Shown: positions 47,853 through 56,829 of the stretch, one piece after another
Numbering within the stretch: the first letter of the stretch is position 1
Layout: every line of letters begins with the position of its first letter
Assembly (NCBI RefSeq): GCF_000092225.1
Contig: NC_014158.1
Location: 3,782,001-3,846,000 of the forward strand
DNA from: Tsukamurella paurometabola DSM 20162
Lineage (GTDB): Bacteria > Actinomycetota > Actinomycetes > Mycobacteriales > Mycobacteriaceae
Reading direction: 5' to 3'
Length of the DNA: 64,000 bases
Made by a program: the position numbers and the translations under genes
The notes under the pieces: model-generated
Database searches by the model: none
What the model was told of the DNA's origin: nothing
What the model saw: only the letters and a program-made list of their open reading frames with translations

Positions 47853-50054
47853 GTGCCGAACCTTTCGCTCACCGTCCGCCTGCAGACCTCCGCGCTGGAG
47901 GCCCGACGGGGCATCGTCCGGATCCACCCCGAAGCGCTGGCCGCGCTCGGCCTGCGGGAATGGGACGGGATCGAACTCCTCGGCTCGCGTCGCACCGCCG
48001 CCGTCGTGGCAGCGGCCCCGTCCGGCACCGCACCCGGAACCGCCCTGCTCGACGAGCTGACGATCACCAACTGCGGGCTCCGCGAGGACGCGACGGTGGT
48101 GATCTCGCCCGCCACCGTGTACGGCGCCAAGCGGGTGCTGCTGCGAGGTTCGACCCTCACACGCAACGCCCTCGACGGTGCCGCGCTCCGGCAGGCGCTG
48201 CTGGGCAAGGTGATGATGCCGGGCGACAGCGTCTCCCTGCTCCCCCGCGATCTGGGCCCTGGAACGTCGAACGCGGATGCGACGCAGCAGCTCTCGCGAC
48301 TGGTCGGGATCACGTGGACGAACGAGCTGCTGACCGTGGTCTCCGTGGATCCGGCGCCGGGACCGGTGTCGGTACAGCCGAATTCCGCGGTGCTGTGGGC
48401 CGATGACGCCGGTGCCGCGCCGGCGGGCGGCGAGGTCACGGTCACTGTGGAACAGCCACTTCCCGAGGCCGAGGCGGATGCCGCGCAGGTGCGCCCCGTG
48501 TCCGATCTGGTGGGCGCCGACACCGCGGTCAAGCGGCTCACCGAGTGGCTCAGCCTGGCTCTCGACGAGCCGGAGCTGCTCGCCACCCTCGGCGCGCCCG
48601 CCCGGCTCGGCGTGCTGATCACCGGCCCCACGGGCGGCGGTAAGGCCACCGTCGCCCGCTCCGTCGTCGCGCCGCGCCCGCTGATCGAGCTCGACGGTGC
48701 CTTCACCGGAGCGCTGGAGCCCGAGGCCCGGCTCGCCCGGGTCCGCGATGCGGTCGCGCGGGTGCGCGCCGCGGTCGACGGTTCGGGAGCGGCGCTCCTG
48801 GTCCGCGATATCGAGGCCCTGCTGCCGGCACAGCGGGAGCCGGTGTCCACCATGATTCTCGACGAGCTCCGCAAGGCGGTGGCGACACCGCGGGTGGCCT
48901 TCCTCGCCACCACTTCCGCGCCGAGTGAGGTGGATTCGCGGCTGCGCGAACCCGATCTGGCGGACCGGACGGTGGCGATCGACCTCCCGGATGCGAAGCA
49001 GCGCGAGCGACTGCTTGCGCTCCTGCTCCAGGACGCCCCGACCGACCATGTGGATCTGTACGAGGTGGCGCTCAAGGCACCGGGATTCGTGGCCGCCGAT
49101 CTCGCCGCGCTGTGCCGAGAGGGTGCGCTCCGCGCCGCCGCCCGCGTGGTGGGCACCGACGAGAAGGTCTCGATCACCCAACCCGATCTGGTGGGCGCGC
49201 TCGGCGTCATCCGCCCGGTGTCGCGGTCGGCGGCGGAGGAGGTCTCCGTCGGATCGATCACTCTCGACGATGTGGGCGATATGGTCGAGACGAAGCAGGC
49301 CCTCACGGAGACGGTGCTGTGGCCGCTGCGCCACCCCGATACCTTCGCCCGGCTCGGTGTGGAGCCGCCGCGCGGCGTCCTGCTCTACGGTCCGCCCGGG
49401 TGCGGAAAGACCTTCGTGGTCAGGGCATTGGCCGCCTCCGGCCAGTTGTCCGTGCACGCGGTCAAGGGTGCGGAGCTGATGAACAAATGGGTCGGCGAAT
49501 CCGAGAAGGCGGTGCGTGATCTGTTCGCACGGGCCCGGGGCAGCGCCCCGTCGCTGATCTTCCTGGACGAGGTCGACGCCCTGGCCCCGCGGCGCGGCCA
49601 GTCCTCGGATTCCGGTGTGGGAGACAAGGTCGTGGCCGCCCTGCTCACCGAGCTCGACGGCGCGGAACCACTGCGCGACGTGGTGGTGCTGGGCGCGACG
49701 AACCGTCCCGATCTGGTGGATCCCGCGCTACTGCGTCCGGGTCGGTTGGAGCGGCTGATCTTCGTGCCGCCGCCGGACGCCGAGGCACGTGCCGAGATCC
49801 TGAGAACGGCGTCGCGGGCAATTCCGTTGGCGGACGTGGACCTATCCGCCCTGGCCGAGCAACTCGACGGCTACTCGGCTGCCGACTGCACCGCCCTGCT
49901 CCGAGAGGCCGCACTCACCGCGATGCGCCGGGACATGGACACCGCCACCGTGACCGCCGACGACGTCGAAGCCGCCAGACGGGTGGTGCGTCCGTCACTG
50001 GACCCGGCGCAGGTCGCCGATCTCCAGGCCTACGCGGACCGCCGGAGCACGTAG
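47853..50054 (+). CDS. Cdc48/VCP-like double AAA ATPase
   Basis: 733-residue AAA protein, homologue of Rv0435c. The N-terminal ~200 residues form a Cdc48-N-like double-psi barrel region (HPEALAALGLREWDGIEL). The first AAA domain (~215-440) is degenerate: Walker A GPTGGGKAT has Ala after Lys, and Walker B LLVRDIEAL lacks the catalytic Glu. The second (~470-715) is canonical: GPPGCGKT, LIFLDEVDAL, sensor ATNRPD and arginine finger region RPGRLERL. It should be an ATP-driven unfoldase or remodeller; partner unknown. It follows pssA by 33 bp and probably ends the psd-pssA operon. Confidence 0.9.
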   Translation: MPNLSLTVRLQTSALEARRGIVRIHPEALAALGLREWDGIELLGSRRTAAVVAAAPSGTAPGTALLDELTITNCGLREDATVVISPATVYGAKRVLLRGSTLTRNALDGAALRQALLGKVMMPGDSVSLLPRDLGPGTSNADATQQLSRLVGITWTNELLTVVSVDPAPGPVSVQPNSAVLWADDAGAAPAGGEVTVTVEQPLPEAEADAAQVRPVSDLVGADTAVKRLTEWLSLALDEPELLATLGAPARLGVLITGPTGGGKATVARSVVAPRPLIELDGAFTGALEPEARLARVRDAVARVRAAVDGSGAALLVRDIEALLPAQREPVSTMILDELRKAVATPRVAFLATTSAPSEVDSRLREPDLADRTVAIDLPDAKQRERLLALLLQDAPTDHVDLYEVALKAPGFVAADLAALCREGALRAAARVVGTDEKVSITQPDLVGALGVIRPVSRSAAEEVSVGSITLDDVGDMVETKQALTETVLWPLRHPDTFARLGVEPPRGVLLYGPPGCGKTFVVRALAASGQLSVHAVKGAELMNKWVGESEKAVRDLFARARGSAPSLIFLDEVDALAPRRGQSSDSGVGDKVVAALLTELDGAEPLRDVVVLGATNRPDLVDPALLRPGRLERLIFVPPPDAEARAEILRTASRAIPLADVDLSALAEQLDGYSAADCTALLREAALTAMRRDMDTATVTADDVEAARRVVRPSLDPAQVADLQAYADRRST

Positions 50055-50057
50055 CGT

Positions 50058-50128
50058 TCTGAAACCGGCGATTTTCGAGGACTCGCGGAAATATGCGTCA
50101 CTGCGGCCTGGATTGCGCCGGTTTCAGA
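50058..50128. repeat. Palindrome-ended repeat, left copy
   Basis: Starts TCTGAAACCGGCG and ends CGCCGGTTTCAGA: a perfect 13-bp inverted repeat around 45 bp. Its inner part (ATTTTCGAGG..., then AAATA..., GGATT) resembles the inner part of the copy at 51083-51144. The right arm runs over the stop codon of the AbiEi/DUF559-like gene. Confidence 0.7.
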
Positions 50129-51008
50129 AGTCGGGTGCCCCGCGATGTCGGCGGCGCTTGATCACAGCGGTGACCTCGGCGAAGAAGCCGTCCCAACCAC
50201 CCATCACGTCGTGGTAGTCCACCCGGAGAATCCGATAGTTCCCCACGGTGGCCGCCCGGTCGCGTCGGATATCCGCCCGGCGTTGCGCCCCACCGTGATA
50301 GGCCTCGCTGTCGCACTCGATGATGAGCTTGTCGCCTACGAGGAGATCGACACGCCCCACACCCGGGATCTGAACTTGGCTCCGCACCCGAATGCCGGCG
50401 CGCTGCAATCGGAATCGGGTGATCGACTCGGTGCCCGAACCAGCGTACGGGTCCAACCGGTCCAACAGCCCGGTCACCCGCTGCGGCGCGTTCGCGAAGA
50501 GTCGGCGCAGATTCTCGGTAGTGAACGGGACAGGCATCCGCAAGGTCGAATCCAGGACGGCGACGAGGATATCCGCGGGCAGGCAGTTCGCCGCGCACGT
50601 CAGAGCGATTCCGAGCGGGTCCACCGCTCGCGTCGGCGTTCGCAACGGGTGGAAGGAACGGCATTGCCGGGGAAATCGTGGGCGGGAACGGTGCTCGGAC
50701 CATCGCACGTGGAGTCGGCCGTCCCGCGGTGGAATCCATACGCCGGTGCGGTACGCGAGAGCGGAGACGCAAGTGAGCACCGCACCCGCACGGACCGCCG
50801 CGACGACATCGGACCTCGCTCCGGGCAGTTGGTACCAGCCGCGACGAATCACCCGCAGGTCCCCACGTCTGCGCAGTTCATCGACGATAGATGCGTCTAT
50901 GCCCACCTGGATGAGACGTCGGCGCGAGACCACGCCTCCGTCGGCCGCTGCGCACTGCACCACCAGATTCCTCGCGTCCATGAATCGATCGTCACTCTGG
51001 TACACCAT
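50124..51008 (-). CDS. AbiEi-antitoxin-like / DUF559 endonuclease-like protein
   Basis: 294-residue protein with two parts. The N-terminal ~90 residues (GGVVSRRRLIQVGIDASIVDELRRRGDLRVIRRGWY) form the winged-helix domain of type IV AbiEi antitoxins. The C-terminal ~110 residues match the DUF559 group of Vsr-like PD-(D/E)XK nucleases: GTESITRFRLQRAG, then VDLLVGDKLIIECDSEAYH with the Asp and Glu-x-Asp of the active site, and a late RILRVDYHDVM. No toxin partner is adjacent. The gene is bracketed by two related palindrome-ended repeats, which suggests that it was acquired as a unit. Start ATG at 51008. Confidence 0.8.
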   Translation of the reverse strand: MVYQSDDRFMDARNLVVQCAAADGGVVSRRRLIQVGIDASIVDELRRRGDLRVIRRGWYQLPGARSDVVAAVRAGAVLTCVSALAYRTGVWIPPRDGRLHVRWSEHRSRPRFPRQCRSFHPLRTPTRAVDPLGIALTCAANCLPADILVAVLDSTLRMPVPFTTENLRRLFANAPQRVTGLLDRLDPYAGSGTESITRFRLQRAGIRVRSQVQIPGVGRVDLLVGDKLIIECDSEAYHGGAQRRADIRRDRAATVGNYRILRVDYHDVMGGWDGFFAEVTAVIKRRRHRGAPDF

Positions 51009-51082
51009 CGATCGGACGCCTGGGGCGACGGGCTGTGGAGAAACGAGGTTCCATACGCTTCGCTGTGCACGGCCCGGTTACC

Positions 51083-51144
51083 GAAACCGGCACTATCCGA
51101 GGTCACAGCGCAAATAGCAGCGCGACCAGATTATCGCCGGTTTC
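51083..51144. repeat. Palindrome-ended repeat, right copy
   Basis: Starts GAAACCGGC and ends GCCGGTTTC (9-bp inverted repeat). It shares the end sequences and inner features (TCCGAGG, CAAATA, AGATT) with the copy at 50058-50128, in the same orientation. It lies 74 bp before the start of the AbiEi/DUF559-like gene. Confidence 0.65.
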
Positions 51145-51152
51145 TGACGCGG

Positions 51153-51602
51153 TCAGCCCTTGCTGATCAGGTAGTAGACGGCATTGGGGACGGCTCCGCC
51201 GTCCACGGTGCTCACGGTGACCACATAGCCCTTGCCGGAGAACTGAGCGGACCGGCTGCCCCCCTCGGGACCGTCGCCGAGCGCCAGATAGCCCGCATCG
51301 GTCAGTTTCTTCTTCGCCACATCGAAGCCACCGGGCTGCGCCTGCACGGTCACGTTGTACACGGTGGTGCCGCCCTGGGCACGCTCACCGGCGTCGATGA
51401 GCGTCCCGTCGACCAGCGGAACCTCGTCCTTGGGGAACGACGCGGGGAGCGAGACCGAGGTCGCGGGCTGCGCCGGCTCGTCGCCGCATCCCGCACTCAG
51501 GAGCACCGCGCCGGCGGCCATGACGGCCGCAAGGCCCCGCGTCGCGCGGCGCGGCCGGTGGCGAGCGGCTACCCGCGAACGTGTGGTCGGACGATCCGTC
51601 AT
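51153..51602 (-). CDS. Putative small lipoprotein
   Basis: 149-residue exported protein. A long basic N-terminus (RSRVAARHRPRRATRG) precedes the hydrophobic core LAAVMAAGAVLLSAGC with the lipobox Cys (~39). The mature part of ~110 residues (TVYNVTVQAQPGGFDVAKKKLTDAGY and YVVTVSTVDGG) has the strand-helix pattern of small PASTA-like or PepSY-like domains but no firm match. It may be Tat- or Sec-exported. Divergent from the Mrp operon with 75 bp between; function unknown. Confidence 0.75.
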   Translation of the reverse strand: MTDRPTTRSRVAARHRPRRATRGLAAVMAAGAVLLSAGCGDEPAQPATSVSLPASFPKDEVPLVDGTLIDAGERAQGGTTVYNVTVQAQPGGFDVAKKKLTDAGYLALGDGPEGGSRSAQFSGKGYVVTVSTVDGGAVPNAVYYLISKG

Positions 51603-51677
51603 CTGGTCCCTTCAGCTCCCGACATACTGCACCGGTAGGATGCCAAAGCGAACGACACCCCGCTCAAACAGGACGGA

Positions 51678-54581
51678 GTGCCCTTGCTTGTCATCCTTAT
51701 CTGCTTGTCATTGGCGACCTTAGCCGCCCCCGTGGTGGTAGGCCGGTTCGGCGCGCGCGGCTTCCTCGGCCTCGCTGTCGTGCCCGCCGCGGCCCTGGTG
51801 TGGATCCTCACCCAGTGGCCGCGATCCGGCGAACCCGATCGCACCGAGACCCTGCGCTGGGTCCAGGCGCTCAATATGAACTTCGACCTGCGGCTCACGC
51901 CGCTGGCCGCGGTGATGTCCGTGCTCGTGCTCGGCATCGGCGCGGTGATCCTGGTGTACTGCGCCGGGTACTTCACCGACACCTCCAATACGCGCAAGCT
52001 CCCCACCTTCGCGGCGGAGTTGGTGGCGTTCATGGCGGTCATGTTCGGTCTCGTCGTGAGCGACAACATGCTCGCCATGTACGTCTTCTGGGAGCTCACA
52101 TCGGTGCTGAGCTTCCTTCTGGTCGGCTATTACGCCGAACGCGCGACGAGCCGCCGCGCCGCGACGCAGGCCCTGTTGGTCACCACCCTCGGCGGCCTCG
52201 CGATGCTGGTCGGCATCATCGAGCTCGGCGAGCACTACGGCACCTATCTGTTCTCGGAGGTGATCGCACAGGCGGTCGCCGACCCGTCGACCATCTCGAT
52301 CGGCGTCGAGATCGGCGTCGTGCTCATCCTGATCGGCGCGATCAGTAAGTCGGCGATCGCGCCCTTCCACTTCTGGCTCCCCGGCGCGATGGCGGCGCCG
52401 ACTCCGGTGTCCGGCTACCTGCATGCTGCGGCCATGGTGAAGGCCGGCATTTTCCTGGTGGCCCTCATCGCGCCCCCGTTCTCGCACCTCACCTCGTGGC
52501 GGGTGATCGTCTTCGGGCTCGGTATCAGCACGATGATCCTGGCCGGCTGGCGCGCGCTGCGCGAATTCGACCTCAAACTGATCCTCGCCTTCGGCACCGT
52601 CAGCCAGCTGGGCATGCTGCTCGTGCTGGTCGGAACCGGCGAACGCAATGTCGCGCTGGCGGGCATCACTCTGCTCACCGCGCACGCGCTGTTCAAGGCC
52701 ACCCTGTTCATGGTGGTCGGCATCATCGATCATGCGGCCGGTACGCGCGATATCCGCCGCCTGGCCCGGCTCGGCGATAAGCAGCCGGTGCTCGCGGGTA
52801 TCGCGGCGCTGGCCGCCGCCTCGATGGCGGGCCTGCCGCCGCTGTACGGCTTCGTCGGTAAGGAGGCGATGCTCGAATCGATGCTGCACGCCGACCTGCC
52901 GAAACCACTGCCGGTGCTGCTGGTGATCGGGCTGTGCGCGGGTTCCGCGCTCACCGTCGCGTACAGCATCCGTTTCCTGTGGGGCGCCTTCGGACGCAAG
53001 GGGCAGGTGGCGCCGACCCGGTCCGTCGCCGAACTGCATGCCCCGGGCCCGATCTTCCTCGCCGGCCCTGCTCTGCTCGCGGTGCTGAGCCTGGTGGCAG
53101 GTTTCGCATCGCCGTGGCTCGATCACGTGCTCAGCGGTTACCCGGATTCGCAGTTCCCACCCGCGGACGACCCGTACCACCTGGCACTCTGGCACGGCTT
53201 CACGCTACCGCTGCTGCTCACCGTGCTGATCGTGGCGACCGGCATCCTGATCGTGCAGCCGAACAGCCCGTTCTCCCGGCTGCGCCGCCGAAACAGCTTG
53301 CTGCTCGGCAACGCCGACCGGCTCTACGACGCCACCCTGCGCGCCGCCGACGTGGTCTCGCTGCGCATCACGCAGACCACGCAGCGAGGCTCGCTGCCGC
53401 TCACCCAGGGCACGATCCTGCTGACCCTCATCCTGTTGCCGATGGCCATGTACGCCTTGGGCGCGCGGGCCAAGCCGCAGTTGCGGATCGAGGCCTCGCC
53501 GGTCTTCATGGCAGTGGCGGTGCTGATGTGCGTCGCCTCGCTCACGGCCGTCGTGCTGCGCAACCGCCTGGCGACGGTGCTCGTGGTCAGCGTCACGGGC
53601 TACGGCACCGGCGTGATCTTCGCGATCTACGGCGCCCCCGACCTCGCCCTCACGCAGTTCCTGGTGGAGACCATCACCTTGGTCGTGTTCGTGCTGGTGC
53701 TGCGCAAGTTGCCGGCGGAAGCCCCGATCACGGGTAGCCGCCCGACCCGGGCCATGCGCGTGCTGTTGGGCATCGGCGTGGCCGCGATGGTCGTCGTGGT
53801 GGGCATCGCCGCCCGCGCGGCACGTGTGGCCGCGCCGGTGGCCGAACGCCTGCCGGATCAGGCCTACAAATTCGGCTACGGCAACAACACCGTCAACGTG
53901 ACCCTCGTCGACATCCGAGCCTGGGACACGTTCGGCGAGATCTCGGTGCTGCTGGTGGCGGCGACGGGCGTGGCCTCACTGGTCTTCCGCAATCGGCGCT
54001 TCGGCTCGGCGCCGCGGATGTCGTCGGAGGCGACGGCCGCCGCGGCGGAGGCACCGGGCACCACATGGCTGCGGGGCAGCGCATTGCGCGATCCGCGGCA
54101 CCGGTCGCTGGTCCTGGAGGTCACCTCGCGCATGGTCTTCCCGACGATCATGGTGGTGTCGATCTACTTCTTCTTCGCCGGGCACAACGCTCCGGGCGGC
54201 GGTTTCGCCGGTGGCCTGACCGCCGGCCTCGCGCTGGTCCTGCGGTACCTCGCCGGCGGCCGGTACGAGATCGGTGAGACGCTTCCCCTGGACGCGGGCA
54301 AGGTGCTGGGCACCGGACTGCTCCTGGCAGCGAGCGGCACCGTGGTCTCGATCCTGGTGGGCGCGCCCGCGATGTCGTCGCAGGCCTTCGAATTCCATCT
54401 GCCGGTCTTCGGAGACGTGAAGTTCGTGACGGTGCTCATCTTCGATGCCGGCGTCTATCTCATCGTGGTCGGCCTCGTGCTCGATGTGCTGCGCAGCCTC
54501 GGGGCCCGCCTCGACCTGGAGGGCTCCCCCGCCGACCAGACCTCGCCGTTGCCCGTCGCGACCGGTGGAGGTGCGCGATGA
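51678..54581 (+). CDS. mrpA: Fused MrpA-MrpB subunit of Mrp-type Na+/H+ antiporter
   Basis: 967-residue membrane protein. Residues ~1-800 are MrpA, homologous to NuoL: proton-channel helices with FPFHFWLPGAMAAPTPVSGYLHAAAMVKAG (given in words: the SAIAPFHFWLPG and PTPVSGYLHAAAMVKAG boxes). Residues ~810-967 are the MrpB domain (FFAGHNAPGGGFAGGL). In Bacillus the two are separate genes; in actinobacteria fusion is usual. The Mrp complex exchanges cytoplasmic Na+ (or K+) for protons and supports alkali and salt resistance. GTG start with AGGACGG site. First of six overlapping genes. Confidence 0.96.
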   Translation: MPLLVILICLSLATLAAPVVVGRFGARGFLGLAVVPAAALVWILTQWPRSGEPDRTETLRWVQALNMNFDLRLTPLAAVMSVLVLGIGAVILVYCAGYFTDTSNTRKLPTFAAELVAFMAVMFGLVVSDNMLAMYVFWELTSVLSFLLVGYYAERATSRRAATQALLVTTLGGLAMLVGIIELGEHYGTYLFSEVIAQAVADPSTISIGVEIGVVLILIGAISKSAIAPFHFWLPGAMAAPTPVSGYLHAAAMVKAGIFLVALIAPPFSHLTSWRVIVFGLGISTMILAGWRALREFDLKLILAFGTVSQLGMLLVLVGTGERNVALAGITLLTAHALFKATLFMVVGIIDHAAGTRDIRRLARLGDKQPVLAGIAALAAASMAGLPPLYGFVGKEAMLESMLHADLPKPLPVLLVIGLCAGSALTVAYSIRFLWGAFGRKGQVAPTRSVAELHAPGPIFLAGPALLAVLSLVAGFASPWLDHVLSGYPDSQFPPADDPYHLALWHGFTLPLLLTVLIVATGILIVQPNSPFSRLRRRNSLLLGNADRLYDATLRAADVVSLRITQTTQRGSLPLTQGTILLTLILLPMAMYALGARAKPQLRIEASPVFMAVAVLMCVASLTAVVLRNRLATVLVVSVTGYGTGVIFAIYGAPDLALTQFLVETITLVVFVLVLRKLPAEAPITGSRPTRAMRVLLGIGVAAMVVVVGIAARAARVAAPVAERLPDQAYKFGYGNNTVNVTLVDIRAWDTFGEISVLLVAATGVASLVFRNRRFGSAPRMSSEATAAAAEAPGTTWLRGSALRDPRHRSLVLEVTSRMVFPTIMVVSIYFFFAGHNAPGGGFAGGLTAGLALVLRYLAGGRYEIGETLPLDAGKVLGTGLLLAASGTVVSILVGAPAMSSQAFEFHLPVFGDVKFVTVLIFDAGVYLIVVGLVLDVLRSLGARLDLEGSPADQTSPLPVATGGGAR

Positions 54582-55153
54582 TCGTCGACATCGGACTGTT
54601 CGCGGCGATCGCCGTCATGATGGCCACGGGCGTGTACCTGATCCTGGACCGCAGCCTGACCAGGATGCTGATGGGCATCATCCTCGCCGGCAACGCGGTG
54701 AACCTGCTTCTGCTCTCACTGGCTTCCCCGCCCGGGAACCCGCCGATCATGGGCTATTTCTCCGAGGGACGCGATTCCCTGGCCGATCCGCTGGCGCAGG
54801 CCCTGATCCTCACGGCCATCGTGATCACCATGGGTATGGCGGCCTTCATCCTCGCGCTGGCCTACCGTTCCTTCACCATCAACACCGACGACGAGGTCGA
54901 CGACGACCCCGAAGACACCAAGGTGCTCGAACGCGATGTCGATCGCGCATCGGAGGACCCCGACTTCGACGCCTCGGACGACCCGATCACTGGCGCACCG
55001 TCGGCACTCGGCGACGCATTCGGTCCCGACGGTGAGCCGCTCACCGCCGAGGAGCTGCGCAAGGCGCGGGTCGACGCGGTGGACACGGGGGCGATGCCGA
55101 TCCCGGCACGTATCCACGAGGAACCAGCAGAGCGGAAGGAGGACGACCGATGA
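54578..55153 (+). CDS. mrpC: Mrp antiporter subunit C
   Basis: 191-residue subunit homologous to NuoK, with three membrane helices in the first ~110 residues (VDIGLFAAIAVMMATGVYLIL, MLMGIILAGNAVNLLLLSL and QALILTAIVITMGMAAFILAL). Usual length is about 113. The extra ~80 residues form a very acidic, probably cytoplasmic tail (DDEVDDDPEDTKVLERDVD...). Overlaps mrpA and mrpD by 4 nt. Confidence 0.95.
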   Translation: MIVDIGLFAAIAVMMATGVYLILDRSLTRMLMGIILAGNAVNLLLLSLASPPGNPPIMGYFSEGRDSLADPLAQALILTAIVITMGMAAFILALAYRSFTINTDDEVDDDPEDTKVLERDVDRASEDPDFDASDDPITGAPSALGDAFGPDGEPLTAEELRKARVDAVDTGAMPIPARIHEEPAERKEDDR

Positions 55154-56829
55154 CCGAAGAGTTCATGCGGAGCCTGCTCCCGCTGCCCACGGTGCTGCCG
55201 CTGGTGGCCGCGGCGCTGAGCCTGGTGGTCGGCCGGCATCCGCGGTTGCAGCGGCTGGTCGCGCTGATCTCGCTCACCGCGCTGGTCGTGGTCTCGGCGT
55301 TGATGCTCTACTACACCGACCGCAACGGCACGATCGCGCTGAACATGGGAGGCTGGGGCGACCGGGACGGCGGCGGTAGCCCGCTCGGCATCACGCTGGT
55401 GGCCGACCAGTTGTCGGCGATGATGCTGCTGGTCTCCACGGTCGTGCTGCTGGGCGTGCTCGTGTACTCGGTGGGACAGGGTATCCGCGACGGCGACGAG
55501 AACCAGCCGGTGTCGATCTTCTTCCCCACCTACCTGGTGCTGGCCGCGGGCGTGTGCAACGCCTTCCTCTCGGGCGACCTGTTCAACCTGTTCGTCTCCT
55601 TCGAGATGCTGCTCGCCGCGAGCTTCGTCCTGCTCACCGTGGGAGGCAGTGCCGACCGCATCCGGGCCGGCGTGTCGTACGTGATGGTGTCGATGGTCTC
55701 CTCGGTGGTGTTCCTCCTCGGCATCGCCTACGCCTACTTCGCAACCGGCACGCTGAATCTGGCCGATATGGCGATCAAGCTGCAGGACCTGCCGTCGGGG
55801 ACGAGGACCACCTTGTTCGCGGTGCTGCTCGTGGCGTTCGGCATCAAGGCGGCGGTGTTCCCGCTGTCCACCTGGCTACCCGACTCCTATCCGACGGCAC
55901 CCGCGCCGGTAACCGCTGTGTTCGCGGGCTTGCTGACCAAGGTGGGCGTGTACGCCATCATCCGCGCTCACACGCTGCTGTTCCCGGGTGGCGCCGTCGA
56001 CGATGTCCTACTGGTGGCCGCGCTCCTCACCATGATCGTGGGCATCCTGGGCGCCATCGCGCAGACCGATATCAAACGTCTGCTCTCGTTCACCCTGGTC
56101 AGTCACATCGGCTACATGATCTTCGGTATCGCGTTGTCCACACCGCTGGGCCTCAGTAGCGCGATCTACTATGTGGCGCACCATATTCTGGTGCAGACCA
56201 CACTGTTCCTGGTGGTGGGACTGATCGAACGGCAGGCTGGTGCCGCATCGCTGCGCCGCCTGGGCGGTATCGCGGCGGCCAGCCCGGTACTCGCGATCCT
56301 GTTCTTCCTGCCCGCCCTGAACCTCGGTGGTATTCCGCCGTTCTCGGGCTTCATCGGCAAGGTGGGCCTGCTGGAGGCGGGCGTGCAGGTGGGTTCGGTG
56401 CTGGCGTGGATCCTGGTCGCGGGCAGCGTGATCACCAGCCTGCTGACCCTGTACGCGGTAGCCCGGGTGTGGACGAAGGCGTTCTGGCGTGCCCGCGCGG
56501 ACGCACCGGAGGGCCAGCTGGCGGTGGCGCATCCGGAGGCCCTGCTCGACGACGGCGACGTGATCGAATTCGCCGACCGGGAAGACCCGGGCCGGATGCC
56601 GATCGGGATGGTGGCGCCCACGGCGGCACTGTTCGCGGTGGGCCTGGCGATCGCAGTGTGGGCCGGCCCGATGTTCGACGTGACCAACCGCGCTGCAGAG
56701 CAGCTCATCGGCCGCGCCGACTACGTCGCGGCGGTCCTCGGACCGGACGCGGTGCGCGAGCTCAAGTACGCCGACGGGACGCCCGTGGTGCCCGCCGAAG
56801 GTCGACAGGCGGGTGAGCGGCATGGCTAA
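55150..56829 (+). CDS. mrpD: Mrp antiporter subunit D
   Basis: 559-residue NuoM/N-like proton-translocating subunit. Key boxes are present: LFNLFVSFEMLL with the conserved helix-5 Glu, GIKAAVFPLSTWLPDSYPTAPAPV with the conserved Lys, and FTLVSHIGYM. About 14 helices. A hydrophilic insertion near residues 450-480 (EGQLAVAHPEALLDDGD) makes it ~60 residues longer than the Bacillus protein. Confidence 0.96.
   Translation: MTEEFMRSLLPLPTVLPLVAAALSLVVGRHPRLQRLVALISLTALVVVSALMLYYTDRNGTIALNMGGWGDRDGGGSPLGITLVADQLSAMMLLVSTVVLLGVLVYSVGQGIRDGDENQPVSIFFPTYLVLAAGVCNAFLSGDLFNLFVSFEMLLAASFVLLTVGGSADRIRAGVSYVMVSMVSSVVFLLGIAYAYFATGTLNLADMAIKLQDLPSGTRTTLFAVLLVAFGIKAAVFPLSTWLPDSYPTAPAPVTAVFAGLLTKVGVYAIIRAHTLLFPGGAVDDVLLVAALLTMIVGILGAIAQTDIKRLLSFTLVSHIGYMIFGIALSTPLGLSSAIYYVAHHILVQTTLFLVVGLIERQAGAASLRRLGGIAAASPVLAILFFLPALNLGGIPPFSGFIGKVGLLEAGVQVGSVLAWILVAGSVITSLLTLYAVARVWTKAFWRARADAPEGQLAVAHPEALLDDGDVIEFADREDPGRMPIGMVAPTAALFAVGLAIAVWAGPMFDVTNRAAEQLIGRADYVAAVLGPDAVRELKYADGTPVVPAEGRQAGERHG

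Noticed and set aside
50058-50128. The palindrome after the AAA ATPase as a simple terminator
   Set aside because: The arms are 45 bp apart and there is no T-tract. A related element sits on the other side of the next gene, so a repeat is the better reading.
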